Part shown: positions 22,804 to 32,200 of the stretch, piece by piece
How the letters are laid out: each line of letters begins with the position of its first letter
Position numbering within the stretch: position 1 is the first letter of the stretch
Source: an uncultured Actinomycetes bacterium
GTDB taxonomy: Bacteria; Actinomycetota; Coriobacteriia; Coriobacteriales; Atopobiaceae
DNA length: 64,000 nt
Direction: 5' to 3'
NCBI GenBank assembly: GCA_900314685.1
Contig: OMWE01000013.1
Location: 1 to 64,000, forward strand
Notes under the pieces: generated by a model
Seen by the model: only the letters and a program-made list of their open reading frames with translations
Told to the model about the DNA's origin: nothing
The model's database searches: none
Program-made: the position numbers and the translations under genes

Positions 22804-24309
22804 ATGAACATCCGCGAGGCCACCGACCAGATCGAGGGCGCCGTGCGCGCCTATCTCTCCCGCGACGAGCACGGCATCTACCGCATACCCAGCCGCATGC
22901 AGCGCCCCATCATCATGATGGGCCCCCCGGGCGTGGGCAAGACGGCCATCGCCGCCCAGATCGCCGACGAGCTCGGCATCAATTTTGTGAGCTATTCGAT
23001 CACGCATCACACGCGCCAGAGCGCCCTGGGCCTCCCCTACATCGCGACGGCGGAGTTCGGCGGGCGGGAGTACCGCGTGTCGCGCTACACGATGAGCGAG
23101 ATCATCGCGGCCGTCTGGGACGCGATCGAGGCGACCGGCGTGCGCGAGGGCATCCTCTTCCTCGACGAGGTCAATTGCGCGAGCGAGACCCTCATGCCCT
23201 CCATGCTGCAGTTTCTCCAGTACAAGACGTTCGGTCAGCACCGCCTGCCCGAGGGCTGGGTCATCGTGTGCGCCGGCAACCCGCCCGAGTACAACCGCGC
23301 CGCCCGCGAGTTCGACCCGGCGATGATGGACCGCCTGAAGCGCATCGACGTGGAGCCCGACCTCGACGTGTGGCAGGACTACGCCGCGGCGCACGGCGTC
23401 CATCCCGCCATCACGACCTACCTGGCCAACAAGCCGCAGAACTTCTTCCGCGTGCGCGCGTCGGGCTCGGGCGCCCGCATCGTCACGGCGCGCGGCTGGG
23501 AGGACCTCTCGCGCATGATCTCGGCCTACGAGCGCGAGGGCCTGCCCGTCGACGGCGCGCTGATCGCCCAGTACCTGCAGGACCGCGAGGTCGCCGAGGA
23601 TTTCGCGCTCTACTTCGAGCTCTTCGCCAAGTACCAGGACGACTACAAGGTAGCCGATATCCTCGCTGGCAAGACGGACGAGGCGGTCCTGGCCCGCGCG
23701 CGGGCGGCTGAGTTCGACGAGCGCGTGGCCGTCGTGAACCTGCTGCTGGCCGCCGTGACCGGCGAGGTCCACGCGGCCGACGCCGCCGAGAAGGCCCTGC
23801 GCGCCACCCGCGACGACATCGTGGCGTGGAAGGACGAGCTGGACGGGGCCGACCCCCTCGCGAGCCTCGACGCCCGCCTCGCCGCCGTGCGCAAGCAGGA
23901 CGCGGACGCCCGGGCGCGCGGCGTCGCAAGCGAGGACCGCCAGCTCGCGGGCGTCGTGCACGCCGAGCTGCTGGGCCGCTGCCGCATGGCCGTGGCGCGA
24001 GCGGTGCAGGAGCACGCGGGGACCGACCCGTACGAGGCGGCGAAGTCCGTCTTCAACGACATCGTGCGCGAGACGGCGGCGTCGCAGACCGAGGCGGCGG
24101 CGCGGCTCGACCGGGCGCTCGGCTTCCTCGGCGCGGCCTTTGGCGACGGGCAGGAGATGCTCGTCTTCACCTCGCGCGTGGCCACCGACCCCGTCGCGAC
24201 CCGCTTCATCGCGGCGCACGGGCCGGCCAGCTTCGCCGAGCACGCCCGCGCGCTGATGTTCGACGAGCGCGCCCTCGACCTGCTCCGCCGCCTCGAGGCT
24301 ATGCGGTAA
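22804..24309 (+). CDS. MoxR-family AAA+ ATPase
   Basis: This encodes 501 residues from ATG 22804 with GAAGGAGG upstream. Walker A is MGPPGVGKTAI (residues 39-49), Walker B is ILFLDEVNCAS, and the sensor region is VIVCAGNPPEYN followed by FDPAMMDRLKRIDVE. The C-terminal 230 residues are a helical extension beyond the AAA core, rich in Ala, Arg and Glu. With the VWA-like protein before it, it probably forms a MoxR-VWA remodelling pair acting on macromolecular assemblies. The two genes are one operon. Confidence 0.9.
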   Translation: MNIREATDQIEGAVRAYLSRDEHGIYRIPSRMQRPIIMMGPPGVGKTAIAAQIADELGINFVSYSITHHTRQSALGLPYIATAEFGGREYRVSRYTMSEIIAAVWDAIEATGVREGILFLDEVNCASETLMPSMLQFLQYKTFGQHRLPEGWVIVCAGNPPEYNRAAREFDPAMMDRLKRIDVEPDLDVWQDYAAAHGVHPAITTYLANKPQNFFRVRASGSGARIVTARGWEDLSRMISAYEREGLPVDGALIAQYLQDREVAEDFALYFELFAKYQDDYKVADILAGKTDEAVLARARAAEFDERVAVVNLLLAAVTGEVHAADAAEKALRATRDDIVAWKDELDGADPLASLDARLAAVRKQDADARARGVASEDRQLAGVVHAELLGRCRMAVARAVQEHAGTDPYEAAKSVFNDIVRETAASQTEAAARLDRALGFLGAAFGDGQEMLVFTSRVATDPVATRFIAAHGPASFAEHARALMFDERALDLLRRLEAMR

Positions 24310-24339
24310 GGATTCGCAGCAAAGAGCAAAGGAGACCTG

Positions 24340-24951
24340 ATGCACCAGGCAAGACACACGCACCGCTCGCACCTCCCCCGCATATTCGTCGCGCTGGCGG
24401 CCGCGCTCGCGCTCTGCTGCCTGGTCGTCCTGCCCGGGTGCGGGCCGGACGATGCGGCGGGATCTGCGGCGGGGTCGGAGCCCGCGGACGCCGCGATTGC
24501 GGCCGGGAGCTCGGCGGACAGCGGTGCGGCGGGCGCCGAGGCTGACGACGCAGCGGACACCGGCAGCGCCGCCGCGACAGCCGCCGTCGACCGCGGCACC
24601 GCCTACTACGACGTAGAGCACGTCGTGCTCTACCTCGACGCCTACGGCGAGCTGCCGCCCCAGTACATCACCTCCGACGAGGCGCGCGACCTCGGCTGGG
24701 AGGGCGGCGCGGTCGAACCCTACCAGCCCGGCGCGGCCATCGGCGGCAACCACTTCGGCAACTACGAGGGCATCCTGCCGCAGGGCGACTACCACGAGTG
24801 CGACATCGACACGCAGGGCGCCCGCCGCGGCGCCAAGCGTTTGGTCTGGTCGGTGGATGGGCACTATTACTACACCGAGGACCACTACGCGAGCTTCGTC
24901 GAGGTCATCCCCGACGGAGACACGGTGACCTACGGCGAGACGTTCGATTAG
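24340..24951 (+). CDS. Secreted barnase-family guanyl-preferring ribonuclease
   Basis: This encodes 203 residues from ATG 24340 with AAAGGAG upstream. The N-terminus has a basic stretch, a hydrophobic core and LPGC, so it is either a lipoprotein (though Pro at -2 is atypical) or cleaved nearby. An Ala/Ser/Asp linker (38-85) precedes the catalytic domain. That domain shows the barnase order: LPPQYITSDEARDLGW, GNHFGNYEGILP, the catalytic Glu in YHECDID, Arg in RRGAKRLVW, and His in TEDHYASF. It hydrolyses RNA after G. The next gene is barstar-like, the cytoplasmic inhibitor that makes such a gene tolerable. Confidence 0.92.
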   Translation: MHQARHTHRSHLPRIFVALAAALALCCLVVLPGCGPDDAAGSAAGSEPADAAIAAGSSADSGAAGAEADDAADTGSAAATAAVDRGTAYYDVEHVVLYLDAYGELPPQYITSDEARDLGWEGGAVEPYQPGAAIGGNHFGNYEGILPQGDYHECDIDTQGARRGAKRLVWSVDGHYYYTEDHYASFVEVIPDGDTVTYGETFD

Positions 24952-25063
24952 GCGCAAGCGTCAAAGACAGCAAGGACGCAAAGACAAACAGTCCACACGG
25001 CGGATCGACCGAAATCCCAGGTGAGCAGACCGGACCGCCCGTCAACACAGGAGGAGTCACCAC

Positions 25064-25726
25064 ATGAAGACATACATTCTCGACGGCGCGGCCATGACCA
25101 CCAGGGAGGCGGCCCACGACGAGCTCGCGGCCAAGCTCGGCCTGCCCGCGGACTACGGCCGCAACCTCGATGCGCTCGCCGATTGCCTGCGCGGGCTGCC
25201 CGCGGGCGATATCGTGATCGAGCATGCACCGGCCTTCGCGCAGCTCGGCGACTACGCCGACAAGATCCTGGAGGTCTTCACCGTCGCCGCGCTCGACCGC
25301 GGCGACCTCACCTTCCAGCTTCTCGACGGCGAGGCGCCTGTCTCGCTCGACATCACCCGCCCGCTCGCCGACCTCACGGCCGACCATCCCGACCTGCGCG
25401 ACCTGCTGGCCGAGATGGGCATCGAGGACGTCCCCGCCGGCAAGACCCTGACCGCAATCGCCCACGAGATGGACGTCGACCCCGCCATTTTTGTCTTCAC
25501 GCTCGAGGCATCCGACTACGACGTCCAGGGCTTCGTCCCTGACGAGCCCCAACAAGGCGACAACATCATCCCCGACATACTGGGCCGGCTGTTTGCCGAC
25601 TCCGAGTACGACCCCTCCGCGATCGACCGCTTGATCCACGAGGCCCAGGCCGCGGGCGAGAACGAGTCGATGTACGCCCGTATGGAGGAGGCCGTCCGCC
25701 GCGCCGAGCGCGAGGGTCGCCTGTAG
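25064..25726 (+). CDS. Barstar-family inhibitor with a C-terminal extension domain
   Basis: This encodes 220 residues from ATG 25064 with GGAGGAG upstream. Residues 1-90 are barstar-like: the N-terminal strand MKTYILDGAAM, TREAAHDELAAKLGLPADYGRNLDALADCL (the helix and loop that plug the RNase active site), then strands to LTFQLLDG. Barstar is normally about 90 residues. The extra 130 residues begin with ITRPLADLTADHPDLRDLLAEMGI, which looks like a DUF1858/ScdA-N type helical module, followed by an acidic helical tail. Its partner is the RNase 112 bases upstream. The function of the extension is unknown. Confidence 0.85.
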   Translation: MKTYILDGAAMTTREAAHDELAAKLGLPADYGRNLDALADCLRGLPAGDIVIEHAPAFAQLGDYADKILEVFTVAALDRGDLTFQLLDGEAPVSLDITRPLADLTADHPDLRDLLAEMGIEDVPAGKTLTAIAHEMDVDPAIFVFTLEASDYDVQGFVPDEPQQGDNIIPDILGRLFADSEYDPSAIDRLIHEAQAAGENESMYARMEEAVRRAEREGRL

Positions 25727-25759
25727 CACTCACTTCCGGGAAGAAGACCGAGGGGGCAG

Positions 25760-26761
25760 ATGATGGCACGACAGAGCCGCATCATGCGCGCGAGCCAGGT
25801 CCTCGTGGTCGGCTGCGGGTCGGTCGGCGCGTCGATCGCCTCCAAGCTCTCCGCGCGCGGCTACGACGTCACGGTGATCGACTCCTCCCAGGCAGACCTG
25901 GGCCGCCTGACCGACGACTTCACGGGCTTCACCGAGCTCGGCCGCGAGACCAGCTGCGAGCTCCTCGAGAGCTGCGGCATCCGCGACGCCTCGATGGTGC
26001 TCGCCTTCTCCGAGCGCGACAACACAAACATCCTGGTCGCCGAGCTCGCCCGCCGCATCTACGGCGTGCGGGAGGTGTACGCCCGCCTCTTTGACGACAG
26101 CCGCGGCGACCTGCTGGCGCCCTACGGCATCGAGGTCCTGAGCCCGCGCCAGCTCTGCGAGGACGAGTTCAGCCGGCTCTCGGGCATCGCGCTCGACGAC
26201 CCGGCCGACGTCGAGGCCGAGACGCGCGCGGCCGAGGTCCTGGCGGCCGAGGAGCGTGGAGAGGGACATGCGGGCCGCCCGCACGGAAAGACGGACGCTC
26301 CCGCCGCACGTCATCGACAGGGCATGCACGTGCTCGTGATGGGCGCCAACGACCAGGCCTTTTACATGACCGGCTCCCTGCTCGAGGGCGGCCACCGGGT
26401 GACCGCCGTCTGCGAGAGCCACGCGCTGGCCCGCCGTTTCGCCGACTCCTACGACGCCGTGATCCTGCAGGGAGACCCCTCCGACCCCGACACCCTGGCG
26501 CAGGTCGACACCTCGGACATCGACGTCGCGGTCGCCCTGGCCGAGCTGGACGAGAAGAACTTCGTGAGCTGCCAGGTCGCCTGCGAGCTCTACGACATCC
26601 CCAAGACGGTCTGCACCGTGCACGACCCGCGCAACGTCGAGGCCTTCCGCGCGCTGGGCGTCTCGCTCGTCTTCTCGGCGACCTACGATTTCGCCCGCAT
26701 GATCGGCCAGGCGTCGACCATGGAGGACGTGGCCGCGATGGTGGCGGGCAATGCGCGGTAG
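25760..26761 (+). CDS. trkA: Trk/Ktr potassium-uptake regulatory protein with two RCK domains
   Basis: This encodes 333 residues; ATG 25760 or the adjacent ATG 25763. The first half has a TrkA-N Rossmann domain: VLVVGCGSVGASIASKL (GxGxxG) and acidic DSSQ at the end of strand 2. The second half is a further TrkA-N domain (MHVLVMGANDQAFYM) in which the glycine motif is degenerate, so only the first is likely to bind NAD(H). A basic linker (165-195) joins them. TrkA gates the TrkH channel in response to nucleotide. It overlaps trkH by 11 bases, so the two are coupled. Confidence 0.9.
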   Translation: MMARQSRIMRASQVLVVGCGSVGASIASKLSARGYDVTVIDSSQADLGRLTDDFTGFTELGRETSCELLESCGIRDASMVLAFSERDNTNILVAELARRIYGVREVYARLFDDSRGDLLAPYGIEVLSPRQLCEDEFSRLSGIALDDPADVEAETRAAEVLAAEERGEGHAGRPHGKTDAPAARHRQGMHVLVMGANDQAFYMTGSLLEGGHRVTAVCESHALARRFADSYDAVILQGDPSDPDTLAQVDTSDIDVAVALAELDEKNFVSCQVACELYDIPKTVCTVHDPRNVEAFRALGVSLVFSATYDFARMIGQASTMEDVAAMVAGNAR

Positions 26762-28256
26762 CACGCGACAGAGGAGGCGGACCGCGCCCCCGGTCGAAGG
26801 CTGGCGGCTCACGCTGGGCTATCTGGGCGTGATGCTCTGCATCATCGGCTGCATGCTGCTCGCACCGCTTGTCTTGCTTCCCCTGCATACGGACGAGATG
26901 CGCTACGCGCCTGCCTTCTACATACCGGGCCTCGTCGCCGTCGTCCTCGGCTGGGCCGGCTGGGAGACGATCCACGCGCGGCCCAAGGCCCCGCTCGCGC
27001 CCGGCCAGGACGCGACCGTCATCGTGCTGACCTGGCTGCTCGCGATGACCGTGGGCGCCCTCCCCTTGCTGCTCACGGGGAGCTGCCGGACCTATACCCA
27101 GGCGGTCTTCGAGACGATGAGCGGGCTTTCCACCACGACCTTCACGGTGCTCGACGTGGAGCGGTGCCCGCAGCTCATCCTGCTCTACCGGTCGGCCCTG
27201 CTTTTCTTTGGCGGCATCGGACTCGTGCTCATCATGGTCAGCGCCATCTCCGACGCCCACGGCTTGCGCATCTACACGCAGGAAGGACATGCCAACCGGC
27301 TCCTGCCCAACCTGCGCCGCAGCGCGCTGCTGGTAGTGCGCACGTACGTCCTGCTGATCTGCGTGGGCACGGTCGCGCTGACCGCCTGCGGGATGAGCCC
27401 CTTCGACGCGCTCAACCATGCCGTCGGCGCGATCGCCACGGGTGGCTTTTCCACGCGCAACGCGAGCGTGGCCGCCTGGGACTCGCCCGCCATCGAGCTG
27501 GTGCTGGCCGCCCTGATGCTGCTGGGCGGCACCAACTCGGCCACCCTCGTCGCGCTGCTCGGCGGCCGCTGGCGCGCCTGGTGGCGCGACGCGGAGACCC
27601 GCGCCTACCTCGGGTGCGCGGCCGTCTGCACGCTGCTGGTCGCCGCGATCCTCTGGGCGGGCTCTGCGGTCAATAGCCCGCTCGAGGCCCTGCGCGCGTC
27701 CTTCTTCCAGGTGGTGTCCGCCGAGACGACCACGGGATTCCAGACCGTCTCGTCGTTTCAGGGCTGGCCCGCAGCCGCCCGCCTGGTCCTGATCGTCGCC
27801 ATGGTCTTCGGCGCCGAGAGCGAGTCGACCGGCGGCGGCATCAAGCAGGGCCGCGCCGCCGTGCTCTTCCGCAGCGTCTGGTGGGAGGTGCGTCGCCGCG
27901 CGGAGAGCCGCGCCCTCGTCCACTCGGACCGCGTGTGGCGCCGCGGGCGCCGCGTCGCCGTCAGCAAGGAAGAACAGCGCGAGGCCCTGGCATTTGCCTT
28001 CGTCTATCTGGTGGCACTCGTCGGCGGGAGCTTTGTCTACACGCTCTACGGCGTGCCCGTGGGCGACGCGGTCTTTCACTTCGCCTCGGCGCTCTCGACG
28101 GTCGGCCTCGGCATGGGCGTGACGTCCGCAGGCGCGCCGCCGGTCGTCCTGTGGGTGACCACGATCGGCATGTTCGTGGGCCGCCTCGAGTTCTATCCCG
28201 TCTTTGTCGCCGCCGCCCGTGCCCGCGACGCCGCCCGGCGCGCCCTACGGAGCTAG
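26751..28256 (+). CDS. trkH: Trk-type potassium transporter, membrane subunit
   Basis: This encodes 501 residues with about ten hydrophobic segments. The four pore repeats each show the conserved filter glycine region: FETMSGLSTTTFT, NHAVGAIATGGFSTRN, VVSAETTTGFQTVSS and ALSTVGLGMGVTSAG. A basic N-terminus (RGSTRQRRRT) precedes the first membrane segment. With TrkA it forms a K+ uptake system used for osmotic and pH homeostasis. The gene converges on the phosphatase gene with 28 bases between stops. Confidence 0.93.
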   Translation: MRGSTRQRRRTAPPVEGWRLTLGYLGVMLCIIGCMLLAPLVLLPLHTDEMRYAPAFYIPGLVAVVLGWAGWETIHARPKAPLAPGQDATVIVLTWLLAMTVGALPLLLTGSCRTYTQAVFETMSGLSTTTFTVLDVERCPQLILLYRSALLFFGGIGLVLIMVSAISDAHGLRIYTQEGHANRLLPNLRRSALLVVRTYVLLICVGTVALTACGMSPFDALNHAVGAIATGGFSTRNASVAAWDSPAIELVLAALMLLGGTNSATLVALLGGRWRAWWRDAETRAYLGCAAVCTLLVAAILWAGSAVNSPLEALRASFFQVVSAETTTGFQTVSSFQGWPAAARLVLIVAMVFGAESESTGGGIKQGRAAVLFRSVWWEVRRRAESRALVHSDRVWRRGRRVAVSKEEQREALAFAFVYLVALVGGSFVYTLYGVPVGDAVFHFASALSTVGLGMGVTSAGAPPVVLWVTTIGMFVGRLEFYPVFVAAARARDAARRALRS

Positions 28257-28284
28257 CGGCACTCCACCAGCCGCGCGCTGCGAG

Positions 28285-29127
28285 CTAGCGATACTCGGCC
28301 GGCAGCTGCCCGCCGGACGCCGCGATCGCCTCCATGACCTGCGCGGGCGCATCCTCGTCCGCCGACCCGATATGCCAGCGGCCGGCGCCCAGGGCCAGCG
28401 GTGAGCCGTTGGAGACCACGAAGGTCTGCGGCAGGCGGTGCAGCATCGTGAGGTCGTTGTCGGAGTCGCCGAAAAAGACGACCTGGTCGGGCGTGAGGCC
28501 CATCTCCCGCAGCAGGAGGTCGGCCGCGTCGGCCTTGGACCAGCCGTGCGGCAGCACGTCGAACCAGCCCGGCGCCGGCGCCACAAAGTCCAGCTCGGGC
28601 TCGACCTCGTGCAGGCGGCGCGCGGCGGTGTCCTTGTCGCCCAGCGCAGGCGAGAAGAGGGCATTGGCGAGGTAGATCGTGCGGTCGGGCACCCCGGGCA
28701 GCCAGCGGAGCTCGATCTTGAAGGGCGTCTCGCGCTGCACCCGCTCAAACTCCTCTTTACTGGCGCCTATCGTGCCGAAATACGTGCTGCCGTCGGGGTC
28801 CTGCAGCGCTGCGAGCAGGAAGCAGTCCCTGATCGGCGTCAAAAAATCCATGAGCCGCTGCAGCGCCTCGTGGCTGAGGGGCCGCTCGTAAATCGTCTCG
28901 CCGCCCAGGCGCACGATCTTGCCGTTGGCAAAGACACCCGTGCGGTAGCAGGACGTGTCGCCCTTGAAGTAGCTGCCCGCGTCGTCGGGCTCGCGCCCGC
29001 TCGCGGGGCCGAAGGCGATCCCCGATCCCAGCAGCCGGTGGATCGCCGCACGCGTGCGGTCCGAGGTCGTCCTGTGGCCAAAGGGCACGAGGGTGCCGTC
29101 CATATCCGAGAGCACAAGCCTGATCAT
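28285..29127 (-). CDS. Cof-type HAD superfamily phosphatase
   Basis: This encodes 280 residues from ATG 29127, behind GAGGAGG; the open frame continuing upstream for kilobases is a shadow of the ABC permease gene. HAD motif I is LSDMDGTLVPF (nucleophile and acid/base Asp), motif II is FGPASGR, motif III includes the lysine of GWSKADAADLLL, and motif IV is FFGDSDNDLTML. The type IIB cap places it with Cof/YbiV-like enzymes, which dephosphorylate sugar phosphates, FMN or PLP. Substrate cannot be told from sequence. Confidence 0.9.
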   Translation of the reverse strand: MIRLVLSDMDGTLVPFGHRTTSDRTRAAIHRLLGSGIAFGPASGREPDDAGSYFKGDTSCYRTGVFANGKIVRLGGETIYERPLSHEALQRLMDFLTPIRDCFLLAALQDPDGSTYFGTIGASKEEFERVQRETPFKIELRWLPGVPDRTIYLANALFSPALGDKDTAARRLHEVEPELDFVAPAPGWFDVLPHGWSKADAADLLLREMGLTPDQVVFFGDSDNDLTMLHRLPQTFVVSNGSPLALGAGRWHIGSADEDAPAQVMEAIAASGGQLPAEYR

Positions 29128-29180
29128 ACGTCCTCCTCGACCGCGCGATTCGTGTGGCACATCGTCATCCGCACTGCTGC

Positions 29181-29237
29181 GACACCGTCCGTCTTGCCGC
29201 GACACCGTCCGTCTTGCCGCGACACCGTCCGTCTTTG
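29181..29237. repeat. Three tandem 20-bp repeats, each carrying the over-represented 9-mer
   Basis: Units start at 29181, 29201 and 29221 and read CGACACCGTCCGTCTTGCCG with one change in the last. Each contains GTCCGTCTT (29187-29195, 29207-29215, 29227-29235). They fill the gap between the phosphatase gene and the ABC permease stop. Confidence 0.9.
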
Positions 29238-32200
29238 CTAGTCTACGCTCTTGAGGCTCTCGACCATGCTCACGCCGTCGAGCTTGCGCCGCATCATCAC
29301 GAGCACGAGCGCCGCAAAGACCAGCGTGAGGCCAAAGGAGTAGAGGTAGCTGGTGGGATGGATCACGCGGCCGAACATCACGTAGTCGACCTCGGCCGTC
29401 ACCACCACAAAGCGCGCGAGGTAGGTCCCCGCCACCATGCCCAGGGCGTCCCCGATCACCGCCAGCAGGGCGATCTCGCGGAAGACGTACGCGTGCACCT
29501 CGCGCCGCGTGAAGCCCAGCACCCGCAGCGACGCGATCTCGCGGATGCGCTCGTCGATGTTGATGTTGGTGAGGTTGTAGAGCACGATGAAGGCGAGCGC
29601 GGCGGCCGACACGATCAGCACCACGACGATCAGGTTGACCACGCCCAGCATCGTGCGGTAGGTCTCGATCGTCTCGTCGGTGAAGGTCACGGTGGAGACG
29701 CCGCGCAGGTCGTGCAGCTCGCGGGCGAGCCGCGTGTCCCCGACCCGCGTGCCCCGGGCGCAGAAGAGCGTGGCAAAGACGGGCTCCGCGCCCTCGGCCC
29801 CTGCCGGCGTATCGCCGTCCGCCGAGCCGGAGCCGCCGGCCTCGACCGACGCCGTCCCGCTCACCTCCGCCCAGGCGTCGCGGCCCACGTAGACGAGGTT
29901 GCCCACGTAGTTCTCCGTCACGCCGGTCACCGTGAGCCGGCGGCCCTCCCCCACGGCGTTGCCGATGGTGTCCTGGTCGTAGAGGCGGATCCGGTCGCCG
30001 ACGCCCACGCCGAGCAGGCTCGCGGTCTTCTCGGGCAGGTAGACGTCGTCCGCGCCGAAGCTCAGCCGCGCCTGCGACACGCGGTCCTTGAAGGTCACGG
30101 CGTCCGCGAAGCCCGCCGCGTCCTGCGGGATGAGCACAGCGACGCGCAGGCTGCCCGTGTAGGTGTCGGACCCCGCCTGCATGTTTTCCTGGCGGGCGCG
30201 CACGATGTTGGTGGCGCCGGTGCCCTCGAGGTAGTCGACGACCGCGTCCACGTCCGCCGTCGTCGAGCTCTCGTCCAGCCCCACCGTCGTGTCGTAGTGG
30301 ATGACCGGGCCGAACTGCCGGTCGATGATGTCCCAGATTGCGTCGTGCAGGCCGAAGCCCACCAGCAGCAGCGCCGTGCACCCGGCGATGCCGATCACGG
30401 TCATGGCAAAGCGCCGTTTGTAGCGGAAGAGGTTGCGCAGCGTGACCTTCCAGGAGAAGGACACCCGGCGCCAGAGCCCGCCCGCCCGTTCGAGCAGTAT
30501 GCGCTTGCCCGCCTTTGGGGCGCGCGGCAGCATGAGCTCGGCCGGGGTGGCCCGCAGGCTCGAGACGACTGCGCCCCAGGTCGCGAGCAGGGTCACGCCC
30601 ACGCCGAGGCCTCCGGACGCCAGCGCGATCGCCGGGTCGATCGGCATCGGGAAGGACAGCAGAGGCGTCGCGTAGATGATCGCGTAGGAGTTGGTGATGA
30701 TGTAGGGCAGCACCTGCGTGAGGACGAGAGTGCCCGCCGCGGCACCCGCCGTGCCCGCTATCGCCGCGTACGCGAGGTACTTGCTCGCGATGGTCGCCGT
30801 GCCGTAGCCCAGCGCCTTGTAGGTGCCGATCTGGATACGGTCGTCTTCCACCATGCGGGTCATCGTGGTGAGGGCGACCAGCGCCGCCACCAGGAAGAAC
30901 ATCGCGGGAAAGACGTCCGCGATCCGGTCGATGCGCCCCGCGTCGGCGTGGTAGGTGGCCGCCCCCTCGCTCTGGGTGCGGTCGAGCAGGTAGATGTCGG
31001 GCATCTCGATCGAGTCGATCTCGTCCTGCGCCGCGTCGAGGTCGTGCTCGGCGTCGGCGAAGCGCTCGTCGGCCTCCGCCCGCTGACGGTCGTACTCGGC
31101 CTTGCCCGCCTGGTAGTCCGCCCAGCCCGCGTCGAGCTGGGCACGGCTCGACGAGAGCTGCTCTTGCGCGGCGTCGAGCCGGGCCTGGGCGGCCGCGAGT
31201 TGCTTCTGCGCGGCGGCCCGCTGGGTCGCGAGCTCCCGGGTCGACACGTCGAGCTTGTCCTGCGCCGCCGCGGCTGCCGCCCTCCCCTGGTCGTAGGCGT
31301 CCACGGCAGCCTGGGCCTGGGTGAGCTGGTCTGCGAGCGCGGACCTCGTCGCGAGCGCCTGCTGGTAGTCGACGTTTTCGGCGAGCAGGGCGTCTACCTG
31401 CTCGTCTGTCGGCTGCTGGCCCAGCTGGGCCGCGAGCGCGGCCGCCGCCTGCTCGCGCGCCTGGGCGATGCCGGCGTCCGTCTGCGCGATGCCGTCCGTC
31501 AGCGCGGGGATGCCCGCACGCGCCTGCTCGACCGCCTCCGCCGACGCGTCCAGCTGCGCCACCTGAGCGTCGAGCTGAGCCTGGCCGTCTGCGATCTGCT
31601 GTTCGGCCGCGGCGAGCCGACTCTGTGCCGACTCCCGCTGGGAGGCGAGCTCGCGCACACCCGACCGGTACGAGGCGAGGCCGTCGGCGTAGTCGCCCTC
31701 GCCCTGCTCGAGCTCGGTGTGCGAGTCCTCGAGCTGCGCCGCCGCGTCGGCAAGCCGGGCCTGCGCGTCCGTCTTCTCCCGCTCGTACTCCGCGCGGCGC
31801 TCGTCGAGGCGGGACTGTGCCTCGTCCCGCAGGTCGTCGCGGCGGGCGGTCGCGAGCGCGCCCTCGCGGTCCTCGAGCCGGTCCTTGACCCGGTCGACCG
31901 TGTCCTGGTAGGCGTCGGACTCGCTGAGCTCGTCGGCCGCGCCCGCGACCGTCGCGAAGATCTCGGTATAGGGCATGTCCTCGGCAAACGCGGCGTCCTG
32001 CACGTAGAGGTACTCGTCGATCTGGCCGCTGCCGAGCGTCGTGGAGCCAAAGCTCGCGGTGTAGGGGTAGTCGGACGAGCTCACCGCGCCCACGACACGG
32101 AAGGTACGGACCGCCAGGGTGTCGTCCAGGTCCTCGGCGCCGTAGAGCACCTCGACCGTGTCGCCCACCGCAAAGCCGTCGACCGCGTCGGAGGAGACCA

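Noticed and set aside
22099..24957. A 952-codon open frame on the minus strand
   Set aside because: It is antisense to the VWA-like, MoxR and RNase genes. No ribosome site and no protein family pattern.
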